Origin: Defluviitaleaceae bacterium
GTDB lineage: Bacteria; Bacillota; Clostridia; Lachnospirales; WRAX01
Assembly (NCBI GenBank): GCA_009779935.1
Contig: WRAX01000014.1
Span: 1 to 55,001 of the forward strand
DNA length: 55,001 nt
Direction of reading: 5' to 3'
Made by a program: the position numbers and the translations under genes. The notes beneath the pieces were generated by a model. That model was not told the DNA's origin. It did no database searches and was given only the letters and a program-made list of their open reading frames with translations. Positions 45,300 through 53,302 of the stretch are shown one piece after another. Numbering within the stretch: the stretch's first letter is position 1; each line of letters opens with the position of its first letter.

Positions 45300-46026
45300 C
45301 TTCAAGCTCCTCCTCTTCAAATTCATCATGTAAATCTAAATTATCTAGCATAATCAAATTCGCTCGATAGCTAAGCTTGACCTTTGCTTCTTTGACTGGA
45401 AATCCCACTGCAAAACCAACGAGCAAATCTGAGCCAAATGCCTCCTTAATAGCTACGTACTTATCTCTCTCGGAAGGGTCTTTGCTATCTGTTTTTAGGT
45501 CGATATAATATATTGCAAGCAAAGGTCTTTCCCGAAGTTTTAACCAATCAGTAGCAGCCAATTGCTTTGGCACTGCCTTTCCGGGGCGGATTTTTTTATT
45601 GGACAAAATCTCCTGCTGCCTACTTTTCGTGATGTTCACGCCGCTGTTAAAAATTCCAGGGTCAACAATCCTGTTGTTTTGGCCGCCCATTCGGATGTAG
45701 TTTTCACTAGAATCGCCCAAACGAAAGGTGCGTTCGGTTGCATTGAGCTCCTCACCTTCGAAGGGAATAAGCCTCTTTGATTCACCAGTAGCGATAACGA
45801 TATCCCACTCAAGAAACAGCTTGCTTTGCTCAGTATATTGAGACAGGCTGTCACAATCAAAGTTTTGATTGATGCCTCTCCCGCTTGGAATTGCAATATT
45901 CTTAATAAATTTGGCAATATCTGTTTGTGGTACACCGCGCAACATAAATCTTGCTTGTGAACCTTCAACACTTTGTATGCTCTCAAACACTAACCCTTTT
46001 TTTGTTTTGCGACAAAATAAAGTCAT
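45292..46026 (-). CDS. Unknown component of the defence operon
   Basis: 244 residues from ATG 46026 (a TTG two codons earlier is also possible). It overlaps the end of the Z1 gene by 44 bases, so translation probably depends on it. Visible features are an N-terminal beta region (GLVFESIQSVEGSQARFML), LERPLLAIYYIDL-like (ERPLLAIYYIDLKTD), GSDLLVGFAVGFP and a very acidic tail (EFEEEELEDE). I do not recognise a named family, though position between Z1 and DUF4420 is that of a conserved, uncharacterised subunit of these systems. No catalytic motif is obvious. Confidence 0.8.
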   Translation of the reverse strand: MTLFCRKTKKGLVFESIQSVEGSQARFMLRGVPQTDIAKFIKNIAIPSGRGINQNFDCDSLSQYTEQSKLFLEWDIVIATGESKRLIPFEGEELNATERTFRLGDSSENYIRMGGQNNRIVDPGIFNSGVNITKSRQQEILSNKKIRPGKAVPKQLAATDWLKLRERPLLAIYYIDLKTDSKDPSERDKYVAIKEAFGSDLLVGFAVGFPVKEAKVKLSYRANLIMLDNLDLHDEFEEEELEDE

Positions 46027-48094
46027 TAACAAGCTCTAAGTTCCTTTTGTTCTTTTGCGCACTTTTGAATAACTTAGATGTATCAGAATAAACGCCGCCA
46101 TAATTGACGTAACGCTCAAGAACCTGTGTGCGCCGCATTTTATTTCTTGCTGTTACAAGGAGAGATGTTTTAAGTGCGGTCGGCGACTCCTTAACCATAA
46201 GGCCAAAATTCCTAGGTTTTTTGCCCTGAAGCTCCATTTCACGAAATTGCTCCTTCATATCTCTAATCGCATCTAACACCGAATGAAAATAGCCTATGCT
46301 TGCTTGTGAAAGGTAAACACGGCACAAATCATCATAACGTGGGCGATATCCAAACCAACGGCACATTTGTAAGAGCGTGTCATACGCCGACGCATTGCGA
46401 CTGTAATAGCTAACACAAAGACCTTCAAGCGTTAAGCCGCGCGACAACACAAAGCCACCGATAACGATTACCCTCGCGCCCTTTTCAGCATGGGCAGTGT
46501 AATCAAAGCGCAAATCGCCACTGTAACGATTATTTATGATTGCGATTTCAAACATCCTTATTTCTTGATATAAACCTTTTTGTATATCAACCCAAGAAAA
46601 TTCATCTCGAATTGGCGCATAAAAATCAATTCCACTTGCATCCCCAAGCAGGTATAAGCTATGAAGTTTGTTCATTTCCGCATTTTTGATAAACTCGACT
46701 TCGGCCTTGTAAGCGTCCTGCTCAATAATATCATGCAATATACCTATATACGCCTTTATCGCATCGCTCACACTTTCTTGTGGGTCATTCAAGGCAGTGA
46801 CGTTAACCATCATTGAGCGGTGTTTATGCCCGTCTTTCCGCAACGTACGAATAACATTGTTTAATAAAAATGTTAGTATGGCTTCCTTTAGGCTTTCGGG
46901 AAGCTTGGTCACGATATAGTCCTTCTTGTGTCTAACCGGAACGAAGTTTAGCTCTTCCGTGCTCAGTATACGGATAACAGCAGGCAAGTCATCGTTATCA
47001 CTCGGGAATACCCTTTCGCTTCCGAAATATGTACTAGGCGCATTAAGTTGAATGATAAAGTCATGCGGAAACAAATCCTGGTCATCTTCGCTTGTGTCGT
47101 AAGGGTTGATAAAAATGTTCGCGAAAGGTGTAGCTGTAAATCCAATGTATGAAGCAATCGGGAACTTATTGTAAATGTCACGAATCCTACGATTCACGGC
47201 AGAGGGGTCATAATCAGTCTTTTTGGTATTCGGGGAAGCGTTATCCGCCTCGTCATCAATTATGAGGATGCTGTCGCCCGAAATGTTCTCTCCTGGCTGT
47301 AGCCACTCGTAAACACTTTTGAGAATTGCTGCATTCTTCTTGACGACCAAAATAACGGGCTTGTTAAGGTCAGTTGCCTTGTAGTTAGAGTTTTTCTGTA
47401 TGAATTTTTTGAAGTCCCAATCTGTGTTCGTCATCGGAACTGCATAGTGCTGACATTCGGCATCGCCAACGCCTATGTATTCAGTGAGGCCACCAATGGT
47501 ATTGCTATATGCCCCGATAAATCCAAAATCAACGCGGTTCTGAGTCTGCTTGCGCAAAGAATTGGTTAAGCCTGCAAGCAACACAACAACACGATACCCA
47601 TAGTCGCACGCCATATTTATCAGGCCTAAGTAGTTGGCTGTTTTTCCCGCCTGAACATCGCCCATGACCATCCCGCGTTTTTTCGATTCGAGGGACTCTT
47701 CATTTCCTTTTGGGTCTGCACAACGTGAAAGCGTCTTTTCGCAGCTAAGTTTGAGCTTCGCTATAGCATCACTTTCCCAGCCCTCTTCACGAAGATAAGC
47801 GCGATAGCGCTCAAAGTAAGGGATAGGCACGTTGTTTTGAGATGTAAACCAAAGGTCACTGCTCGGGTCGTCTACAATAACATTAGGCTCAAATGATTTA
47901 ATTCCGACATTCCTTTGATAGCGATCCACAACTTCATTAAGCATTCGCTCAAAAGCACTATCAGCCTTGTCAATGCGCATTACAATAGTCAAAAGAATTT
48001 CCGCTTGTGAAACAAGCTCCTGACGCGAAACGGGCTTCTTTTCAAAAATGGTGTGAAGAATATCCTCCACTTTTGCAATAATCGCATTATCCAT
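45983..48094 (-). CDS. Z1 domain protein, superfamily II helicase-like ATPase
   Basis: 703 residues from ATG 48094, behind AAGGAGG; an earlier start overlaps the upstream gene too far. Walker A is GDVQAGKTANY (145-155), Walker B SILIIDDEADNASP, motif III IGFTATPFANIF, and the C-terminal lobe has GGFVLSRGLTLEG and LLQMCRWFGYRPRYDDLCRVYLS, the hallmark of Z1 (PF10593). It probably translocates or remodels DNA for the operon's nuclease. It overlaps the GHKL gene by 8 bases upstream and the unknown gene by 44 bases downstream. Confidence 0.93.
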   Translation of the reverse strand: MDNAIIAKVEDILHTIFEKKPVSRQELVSQAEILLTIVMRIDKADSAFERMLNEVVDRYQRNVGIKSFEPNVIVDDPSSDLWFTSQNNVPIPYFERYRAYLREEGWESDAIAKLKLSCEKTLSRCADPKGNEESLESKKRGMVMGDVQAGKTANYLGLINMACDYGYRVVVLLAGLTNSLRKQTQNRVDFGFIGAYSNTIGGLTEYIGVGDAECQHYAVPMTNTDWDFKKFIQKNSNYKATDLNKPVILVVKKNAAILKSVYEWLQPGENISGDSILIIDDEADNASPNTKKTDYDPSAVNRRIRDIYNKFPIASYIGFTATPFANIFINPYDTSEDDQDLFPHDFIIQLNAPSTYFGSERVFPSDNDDLPAVIRILSTEELNFVPVRHKKDYIVTKLPESLKEAILTFLLNNVIRTLRKDGHKHRSMMVNVTALNDPQESVSDAIKAYIGILHDIIEQDAYKAEVEFIKNAEMNKLHSLYLLGDASGIDFYAPIRDEFSWVDIQKGLYQEIRMFEIAIINNRYSGDLRFDYTAHAEKGARVIVIGGFVLSRGLTLEGLCVSYYSRNASAYDTLLQMCRWFGYRPRYDDLCRVYLSQASIGYFHSVLDAIRDMKEQFREMELQGKKPRNFGLMVKESPTALKTSLLVTARNKMRRTQVLERYVNYGGVYSDTSKLFKSAQKNKRNLELVNDFILSQNKKRVSV

Positions 48095-49553
48095 CTCCGA
48101 GCAACCTCCTTGATATGCACTCACCATTTTCCCTAAGTGCGCTGTATGCCTCTGATGAAAGCAACTTCCCAAGTAAATCTGCTTTATCGCTTGGTCCTGT
48201 CATCAATAAGATATCAGATAGTTCGCCTATAAGCTGCTCGGCGTCCAAAATGTTGCCCCTGTCGGAAATTTTAACATCATTATCTATGTGATCATTCCAC
48301 AAAGAGTGTTTTGGCAGCGAGGTTTCGATTTGAGATAGTAAAATCTCAAGAAGCCGAGCCTCGCCTTTTCCCGCATTTCCAAAAAGCTCAACCACAAGTG
48401 GGTTATCTCTATTTATGCTATACAAAGCAGTTTTCTCATTCATGTTAACCGTGCGAACCCATACTGGATTTTCGACTAGCTGTTCCCTAATACCGGGAAA
48501 TCGCACCGTTTTTTTACTGCGAACAGATGAATCTCGAACTGAAGCCCTAAGTTCTTCGCGTATAACATCGGGGATTCGTGCAGAGGACTTTTTCACATCA
48601 AGCATCCAAATTGAGTCTAATATAGATGGCACATCCACTTGGATGCGCGCAAGTTTATTTTGCTCGCTCTTAAGACCCATACGAAACCAGCTACCCCATG
48701 AAATTAGCCGTTTGTTTCGATACAAATAAAAACCTTGGTCATCGTGAATGCTTTTCGGGTATCCCAAAAGTGCCTTTTCGTCATCCGTAATCGTGTTCCA
48801 AAACGGAAGGGTGTATGGCGTGACAACGATGTAATGGTCTTTGACTTTCAAGTGCTCAGTGTGTCCTGTTTGTTGTCTTGGAGCCGAACCACGCAAAAAT
48901 GGGTCGCGCTGCTCAATTCGACGAAAATTAAAATATATTTCATGCGTTGAATAAAAGCGGTGAAATACTAATTCAACGTGCTTTTTCGCCTCGGCGACCA
49001 TATTACGGAAGGTATCCTCGAATCTCTTTGAGTGACCTTCTATTTTATCAAAATCTTGCCAAATTACCAACGTGCCCGATTCGTATTCACGTAATTTATC
49101 TATATTGGGCAATTCAAGGATTTCTTCATCGCTCAAAACGCACAAAAGCCACTCATCTTCATCTTCAATCAGATTCAAATCAAATGCAATGGCATTAATA
49201 GAGCCGGCCAGCTTGCTTGCAACCATAAAAACACGGCATTGCGAAAGAGAGGCCGCCTTTAGCCCTAAGCCAAAGCGCCCTAGCTCTATTTCGCAATCCG
49301 CTCGCCCTTCTCGGTTAGATCCCATTAACATCGCATTTTCTAGCTCGTCATAACTCATGCCAAATCCATTGTCAAGAAATCCCACATACGGATTGTCACC
49401 AGAAGCTTCGGTTATTACATCAACACGAGTTGCTTTTGCAGGTATGCAGTTATCAATAATGTCGGCAACAGCCGTCGAGAAACTATACCCTATTGCACGA
49501 ATTCCTGTTATCAGCGTTTTGGCGGGCGGCTCCTTAGTGATTCTCCTCGCCAT
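48087..49553 (-). CDS. GHKL (MORC/MutL-like) ATPase
   Basis: 488 residues. The ATP-binding GHKL fold occupies about 10-210: N box AVADIIDNCIPAKAT (29-43), G1 DNGFGM (61-66) and G2 GRFGLGLKAAS (92-102). The rest, with SWGSWFRMG and DSIWMLDVKKSSARIP, resembles the S5-like and C-terminal regions of prokaryotic MORC-like proteins. Such ATPases are known in restriction-modification operons with SF2 helicases and endonucleases, where they are thought to clamp or reorganise DNA-protein complexes. The start overlaps the methyltransferase stop by one base (TAATG). Confidence 0.92.
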   Translation of the reverse strand: MARRITKEPPAKTLITGIRAIGYSFSTAVADIIDNCIPAKATRVDVITEASGDNPYVGFLDNGFGMSYDELENAMLMGSNREGRADCEIELGRFGLGLKAASLSQCRVFMVASKLAGSINAIAFDLNLIEDEDEWLLCVLSDEEILELPNIDKLREYESGTLVIWQDFDKIEGHSKRFEDTFRNMVAEAKKHVELVFHRFYSTHEIYFNFRRIEQRDPFLRGSAPRQQTGHTEHLKVKDHYIVVTPYTLPFWNTITDDEKALLGYPKSIHDDQGFYLYRNKRLISWGSWFRMGLKSEQNKLARIQVDVPSILDSIWMLDVKKSSARIPDVIREELRASVRDSSVRSKKTVRFPGIREQLVENPVWVRTVNMNEKTALYSINRDNPLVVELFGNAGKGEARLLEILLSQIETSLPKHSLWNDHIDNDVKISDRGNILDAEQLIGELSDILLMTGPSDKADLLGKLLSSEAYSALRENGECISRRLLGDG

Positions 49554-50731
49554 TATGAATCACCTCCCAGGCTATCAGGCTTAGTGATTTTTTCAACATT
49601 GTATCGACCAACGAACATATTCCGAAAAATCTCAGTCAACACATTCACCACTATTGAGTTGCCAATAAGTCTGTTCATGCGCCTATAAGTGAGTTCTAGA
49701 TGAATTGTCCGCTCATACTCTTCCTCGGTAAACCCCATAAATAGGAAAGCTTCACGAGTAGTCAGTCGCCTGAAAGTGTTCCCAAGAGCTCCCTCATATT
49801 CAAAGAGTGCCGCCGTATGTGTCCTGTCCATATTGCAGGTGATGGTTTTGATGGTTGTATTGGCATCTGCAACCATGCCATTTTTGTTCCACATGACCAA
49901 ACGAGAAGGCGTTGCGTTAAGTTGTGCGATATTAGCTTCATTGCGCAACACCTCGCGATCATAGTTTAACCTTATAAACTGAGTGGCATCAAATTCTCTA
50001 CTTTTCTTAGAGTGGTGTATAGTTTTTGAGATTTGTAAAGGGCGCTTACCTAGTTTACTGACGACAAAAACACGAACTCTGTCTTGCGGTATTCCGAAAT
50101 CCAAGGCGTTGAGGAGCATATGTGAATCATTTGCGTATCCAATTGACTCAAGGAAACTTAAAAAAGCTCCCAAGTCCTCCTTGAATGTATCGCTCAGGAT
50201 AACTCTGACGTTTTCCATTAAAAGGTATTTTGGTAGCTTATCAAGTGCCTGAAGCTCTTTTAATATCCTCTCTATCTCCCACAGGAGAGACGAGCGGGTG
50301 CCAGAACCTTTCTTCATGCCATGTCCGTTTCCGCCAGTTGACAAATCTTGGCACGGAAAGCTATATACAAGCAAATCGCATTTAGGCATACTCAATCCAG
50401 TCAATTGAGCTATTGAACCAAAATTATTGCTTCTCTTGTTGGCTATGTAAAGACGCTCTATCATTTCAGGGCTTAGAGTCTTTAGGTTCGTTTTAGTTGT
50501 GGAGTCACGACTAAACTCGAATTGAGATAAATATGCCAATTGGGCATCATAGTCAGGAAGCCCAGTGAAGCTTTCACCAAAATTATGAATAGCATCATAA
50601 CAAATAACGGCATCAATCATCCATTCGCTAATGCCAACAACTTTATAGTTCGCTCCAAGCCTTTTTAGCGCTGTCGCTTGCGAGCCAATGCCAGCAAACG
50701 CTTCAAAAATTCGCAAAGGACGTGATGACAC
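49553..50731 (-). CDS. DNA (cytosine-5) methyltransferase
   Basis: 392 residues starting with GTG at 50731 behind GGAAGGAGGG. All core motifs are present: I FEAFAGIGSQA (12-17), IV SFPCQDLS with the catalytic Cys127, VI MENVR (173-176), VIII QDRVRVF (216-222), IX RRLTTREAFLFMGF and X GNSIVVNVL. An insertion of about 50 residues before motif IV (LSPEMIERLYIANKRS) is typical of phage- and defence-associated members. It should protect host DNA by 5-methylcytosine; the recognition sequence cannot be predicted. It is the first gene of the six-gene operon. Only a weak promoter (TTGGTG, 16 bases, TATACG) is seen upstream. Confidence 0.95.
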   Translation of the reverse strand: MSSRPLRIFEAFAGIGSQATALKRLGANYKVVGISEWMIDAVICYDAIHNFGESFTGLPDYDAQLAYLSQFEFSRDSTTKTNLKTLSPEMIERLYIANKRSNNFGSIAQLTGLSMPKCDLLVYSFPCQDLSTGGNGHGMKKGSGTRSSLLWEIERILKELQALDKLPKYLLMENVRVILSDTFKEDLGAFLSFLESIGYANDSHMLLNALDFGIPQDRVRVFVVSKLGKRPLQISKTIHHSKKSREFDATQFIRLNYDREVLRNEANIAQLNATPSRLVMWNKNGMVADANTTIKTITCNMDRTHTAALFEYEGALGNTFRRLTTREAFLFMGFTEEEYERTIHLELTYRRMNRLIGNSIVVNVLTEIFRNMFVGRYNVEKITKPDSLGGDS

Positions 50732-51173
50732 GCACTCCCTCCTTCCTCGTATAATTCTAGTACGCTAAACACCAAATATGTTTTTCTTCCCTTAATGCTC
50801 GAAAATCCGACATATACAGTATACAACAGGCTGCAAAAAAGTGCAAGGAGTTTTTGGCAGTGTCTCTGCTGAAAACCAATCGGTTTGTTGCCTTTGAATT
50901 AGGGTATAATGGATTTTGATGGTTATTCTAGCATCTCCGATGCAGAATAAACACTTAAAATCCCGCGCACGCCGAAAACTTCACCAAAATGTAACCTGAA
51001 TGTCATGGTTTTCTTATCGACGACTGCGAGGGGCGCAACAATTATGGATAGTCGCTATGGATGATTATTGCGTATGACTATTGGTGACTCTTGTGGTGTC
51101 GGATACTCCAAGATAACATAGAACATCATAAAATCAAAGAAAAAGCACAATCAAAAAAGATTATTGGACCTTA

Positions 51174-51202
51174 TTAACAAAATTATCCATCTGTGATATA
51201 AT
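51174..51202 (+). promoter_or_regulatory. Plus-strand promoter in the gene-poor kilobase
   Basis: TTAACA (51174-51179) and TATAAT (51197-51202) are 17 bases apart. No coding frame starts nearby; the next plus-strand gene begins at 51725. Confidence 0.6.
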
Positions 51203-51208
51203 TACCGT

Positions 51209-51469
51209 ACTTTATTTAGATTACAAATAACCAATCGGATTACAAAGTTGCCGTCAACGCAATGAGCCTATGCTTAAACTAGATAGGGGGGCGCAAAGGT
51301 GGTTTGGGATTGTGAAGGCTTCGCATCTTTAAGCGTAGCAAGACGTGATGCAGGGGTCTGTTTTTGTTGACCTCTAACGGTAATGGAATTGAATAGCAAC
51401 TCTGCCCTGTTTGGGTAGAATATGTAAAGGACTGAATACGAGCTTTTTTGCTTGTTATTGGTCCTTTTT
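51209..51469 (+). ncRNA. Candidate small RNA inside the skin element
   Basis: Defined by the promoter at 51174-51202 and a terminator-like hairpin ending in five T at 51469, giving about 260 bases. No long plus-strand reading frame lies within. I do not recognise a known RNA family. The call is an inference from paired start and stop signals only. Confidence 0.35.
51426..51469 (+). terminator. Terminator-like hairpin
   Basis: AAAGGAC...CGAGC pairs with GCTTG...GTCCTTT over 16 of 18 positions (some G-T pairs), loop TTTTTT, then a T tail on the plus strand. Confidence 0.6.
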
Positions 51470-51578
51470 CGTTGTTTTGGAATGGATTTAGTGACACAAA
51501 CAGGACTTTCAAATGCTTCTGTAATATCCGCTAGTATCGTCGCCTGTTCGTAGCACTAATAAATAGCAAAGATTGGGT

Positions 51579-51602
51579 CACATCGCCTAATTTGGCGATG
51601 TG
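51579..51602. repeat. Perfect 9-bp hairpin before the integrase remnant
   Basis: CACATCGCC and GGCGATGTG around a six-base TAATTT loop, about 120 bases before the integrase start. It may be part of a structured leader or a regulator site. Confidence 0.6.
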
Positions 51603-51724
51603 TGGTGATGCCCTCACTTCGGTGTAAAACTCACCCATCACCGGGTAGATGTAAAAAGCCCGTGCCTTATGGCCTTAACTGTGCCACAGCACCACTCATT
51701 CAAGACCGAAAGGGGTATTTTTGT

Positions 51725-52562
51725 ATGCCAAAAAATAAGTCATTGTTTAGCCAAGTAAAATATGCGCTTGGAGAAAAGAAGCGTTTTGGGGAATCAAAGC
51801 ACCGCGCCAAACAACATGATGGAATTTCAGGCGGGATTTATTCACATAACACCTTCAAGAACTACCTCGCCATCGGTTGTAGGTTTGCAAAATGGGCGAA
51901 GGAGGAGTTTGGGGTTCCAAGCACGACCTCATGTGGATGCATATTTACAGCACCACATTGACAACGGGTATAGCGCGAGCACTCAAAAGACGATTGCGAG
52001 TGCGTTAGCGAAATTATACGATTGCTCCACCAAAGACTTTATCCCCACGCAAACCCGCCATCGTGCCAACATCACCAAAAGTCGCAAAAGCAAAGCTAAG
52101 TTTTCGGAAGCGTGCAATCAGGATTTCGTTGATTTTTGCAGAGCGACAGGACTTAGGCGAGACTCGATTGCGAACTTAAAGCCCGAAAAACTGCATTATA
52201 ATAAATCCACGAACCAACACATGATTGTGGGTATGAAAGGCAAGGGCGGGCGATTGATTGAGGCACCTATCCTATGCGATAAGGCAGTGGAGCGCATCAA
52301 GAACACACCCGCAGGCCAGCTCGTCTGGCCAAAAGCTCCATCACGAGCAGATATTCATTCGTATCGAGCGGATTATTGCAAGCGCATATATGAGATGCAC
52401 GCTCGACCGATTGACCAAATCCCAAAGAGTGAGCGGTATTACTGTCGCAGCGACCTCAAAGGGGTTGTTTATGACAAGCGGGCGATGGCTGTGGCATCAA
52501 GGGCATTGGGTCATAACAGGATTAGTGTGATTGCTGGGCATTATTTGCACAGCATGGGATGA
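51725..52562 (+). pseudogene. Frameshifted tyrosine integrase
   Basis: The ATG at 51725 follows AAGGGG. The first frame gives an SAM-like N-terminal domain (GGIYSHNTFKNYLAIGCRFAKWAKEEFG) and is lost at about 51910. The following frame continues as ARPHVDAYLQHHI, TQKTIASALAKLYDCS, FCRATGLRRDSIANLK and the catalytic end ASRALGHNRISVIAGHYLHS, which has the HxxR and Tyr. One extra G in the run TTTGGGGTT would explain the shift. Together about 278 residues, resembling integrase-like proteins of Clostridia conjugative elements. If the shift is real the protein is dead; a sequencing error in the G run is the alternative. Confidence 0.8.
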
Positions 52563-52625
52563 CATAATGACAAACAGTTGAGGAGTATTATTAACAATGT
52601 TTTGATTTGATTTTAAGGGGGTTCG

Positions 52626-52817
52626 ATGTTCAAAGAAGCTGTAATTTATTACCCAACCAACCCGCAAGCTTTGGCGCAGCTCCACAAGGATTTGGTCGAC
52701 TTTCGGCGAGCGACGGTTGTTAGGTATGTGAAGTCGTTAAATCTGAACAAGCACCATATCGAGGCACTTTATGCAAGTCTACGAGAAGACAAAACGCTCA
52801 CCTCGCCGCAGGGGTGA
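52626..52817 (+). CDS. Small element-associated protein
   Basis: 63 residues behind a strong AAGGGGG site. Sequence features are an N-terminal VIYYPTNPQALAQLHKDL and a helical FRRATVVRYVKSLNLNKHHIEALYASL. It resembles short unnamed proteins that accompany integrases in Clostridia mobile elements. The terminator that follows overlaps its last codons. With its size and place next to a recombinase-borne element, an excision-directionality factor is one possibility, but nothing proves it. Confidence 0.65.
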   Translation: MFKEAVIYYPTNPQALAQLHKDLVDFRRATVVRYVKSLNLNKHHIEALYASLREDKTLTSPQG

Positions 52818-52828
52818 GCGTTTTCGTT
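52791..52828. terminator. Two-way intrinsic terminator
   Basis: AAAACGCTCACC (52791-52802) pairs with GGTGAGCGTTTT (52813-52824). It closes the small plus-strand gene and the converging HTH regulator gene. Confidence 0.88.
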
Positions 52829-53223
52829 TATAGTAATCCCAGTGATTTGAATTTCTTCCACATTTCACGGGTCACTGTGGTTTTGCCGCTCTCCCAACGC
52901 TCGACAGCACGGCGGCCCATGCCCAACAATTCGGCAAGTTCACGCTGGAACAAACTATGCTCCGTGCGTATTTTTCTGACCTTTACACAGTATGGATAAT
53001 TTAGGAAATTATAGTAATCATCATAGAGCTTGTCCGCTTCAATGTCCAACGCCTCCGCAATTTTGCTCAAAACCTCTAAAGATGGCTCAGAAACACCGTT
53101 TTCATAGTCAAAGATGGTATACCGACTTAGCCCCGCCTTCTCAGCCAACAAGTGGCTAAACAGGTACCTTTTCCGTCTATAATAGAGGATTTTTTCTCCA
53201 ATTGAGGAATTATCTGGCAACAT
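52828..53223 (-). CDS. Double helix-turn-helix (XRE-type) regulator
   Basis: 131 residues with two XRE-like HTH units: about 8-65 (IGEKILYYRRKR, AEKAGLSRYTIFDYENGVSEPSLEVLSKIAEALDI) and about 80-131 (VRKIRTEHSLFQRELAELLGMGRRAVERWESGKTTV). The first ATG (53223) has no ribosome binding site within 20 bases. Upstream the same frame stays open for 25 more codons to the att site with coding-like content (PPKVEIAGKVLYHHV) but no usable start codon. In the excised circle that frame joins the recombinase frame. In the integrated state expression of this protein is therefore uncertain. It probably regulates element genes. Confidence 0.82.
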   Translation of the reverse strand: MLPDNSSIGEKILYYRRKRYLFSHLLAEKAGLSRYTIFDYENGVSEPSLEVLSKIAEALDIEADKLYDDYYNFLNYPYCVKVRKIRTEHSLFQRELAELLGMGRRAVERWESGKTTVTREMWKKFKSLGLL

Positions 53224-53297
53224 ATCACAAACATGATGATACAGGACTTTCCCCGCAATTTCGACCTTCGGAGGTGCGTCGCATAACGATAAATAGC

Positions 53298-53302
53298 AAA
53301 TG
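53298..53302. other. Right recombination site of the skin element (attR core)
   Basis: Core AAATG, preceded by ATAAATAGC (element) and followed by AAATACGCATG (sigK). The circle would carry ATAAATA-GCAAATGG-TATTTAT, a perfect 7-bp dyad. The healed gene would carry GTAT-AGAAAATGAA-ATAC. Both dyads centre on the same AA (53299-53300), as expected for attP and attB of a serine recombinase. Confidence 0.85.

Larger units (their letters stand above)
50732..51724. other. Gene-poor kilobase between the methyltransferase and the integrase remnant
   Basis: No convincing gene. It holds a plus-strand promoter (51174-51202), a terminator-like hairpin (51426-51469), a perfect 9-bp hairpin (51579-51602), a copy of the attR flank (51559-51570) and the leader of the integrase remnant. 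The stretch 50760-51170 shows nothing I can name; a minus-strand frame at 51279-51512 is doubtful. Confidence 0.6.
37742..53302. mobile_element. sigK intervening (skin) element, about 15.6 kb
   Basis: Delimited by the repeated AAATG at 37742-37746 and 53298-53302, inside the sigK codons for IENEI. Excision between the repeats removes 15,556 bases and restores sigK in frame. The left end encodes a large serine recombinase facing the sigK 5' part, the arrangement known from Bacillus and Clostridioides skin elements. Contents from left to right: recombinase, unknown gene, DUF4143 ATPase, RNA-ligase and nucleotidyltransferase remnants, a six-gene defence-type operon, a gene-free kilobase, a frameshifted tyrosine integrase, a 63-residue protein and a double-HTH regulator. 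Nearly all genes point against sigK. No phage structural genes are present, so if it was once a prophage it has been replaced by defence cargo. Confidence 0.93.

Noticed and set aside
51279-51512. 77-codon minus-strand frame
   Set aside because: No convincing ribosome binding site, low-complexity proline-rich end, and it runs through a terminator-like hairpin of the other strand. Kept as doubtful.
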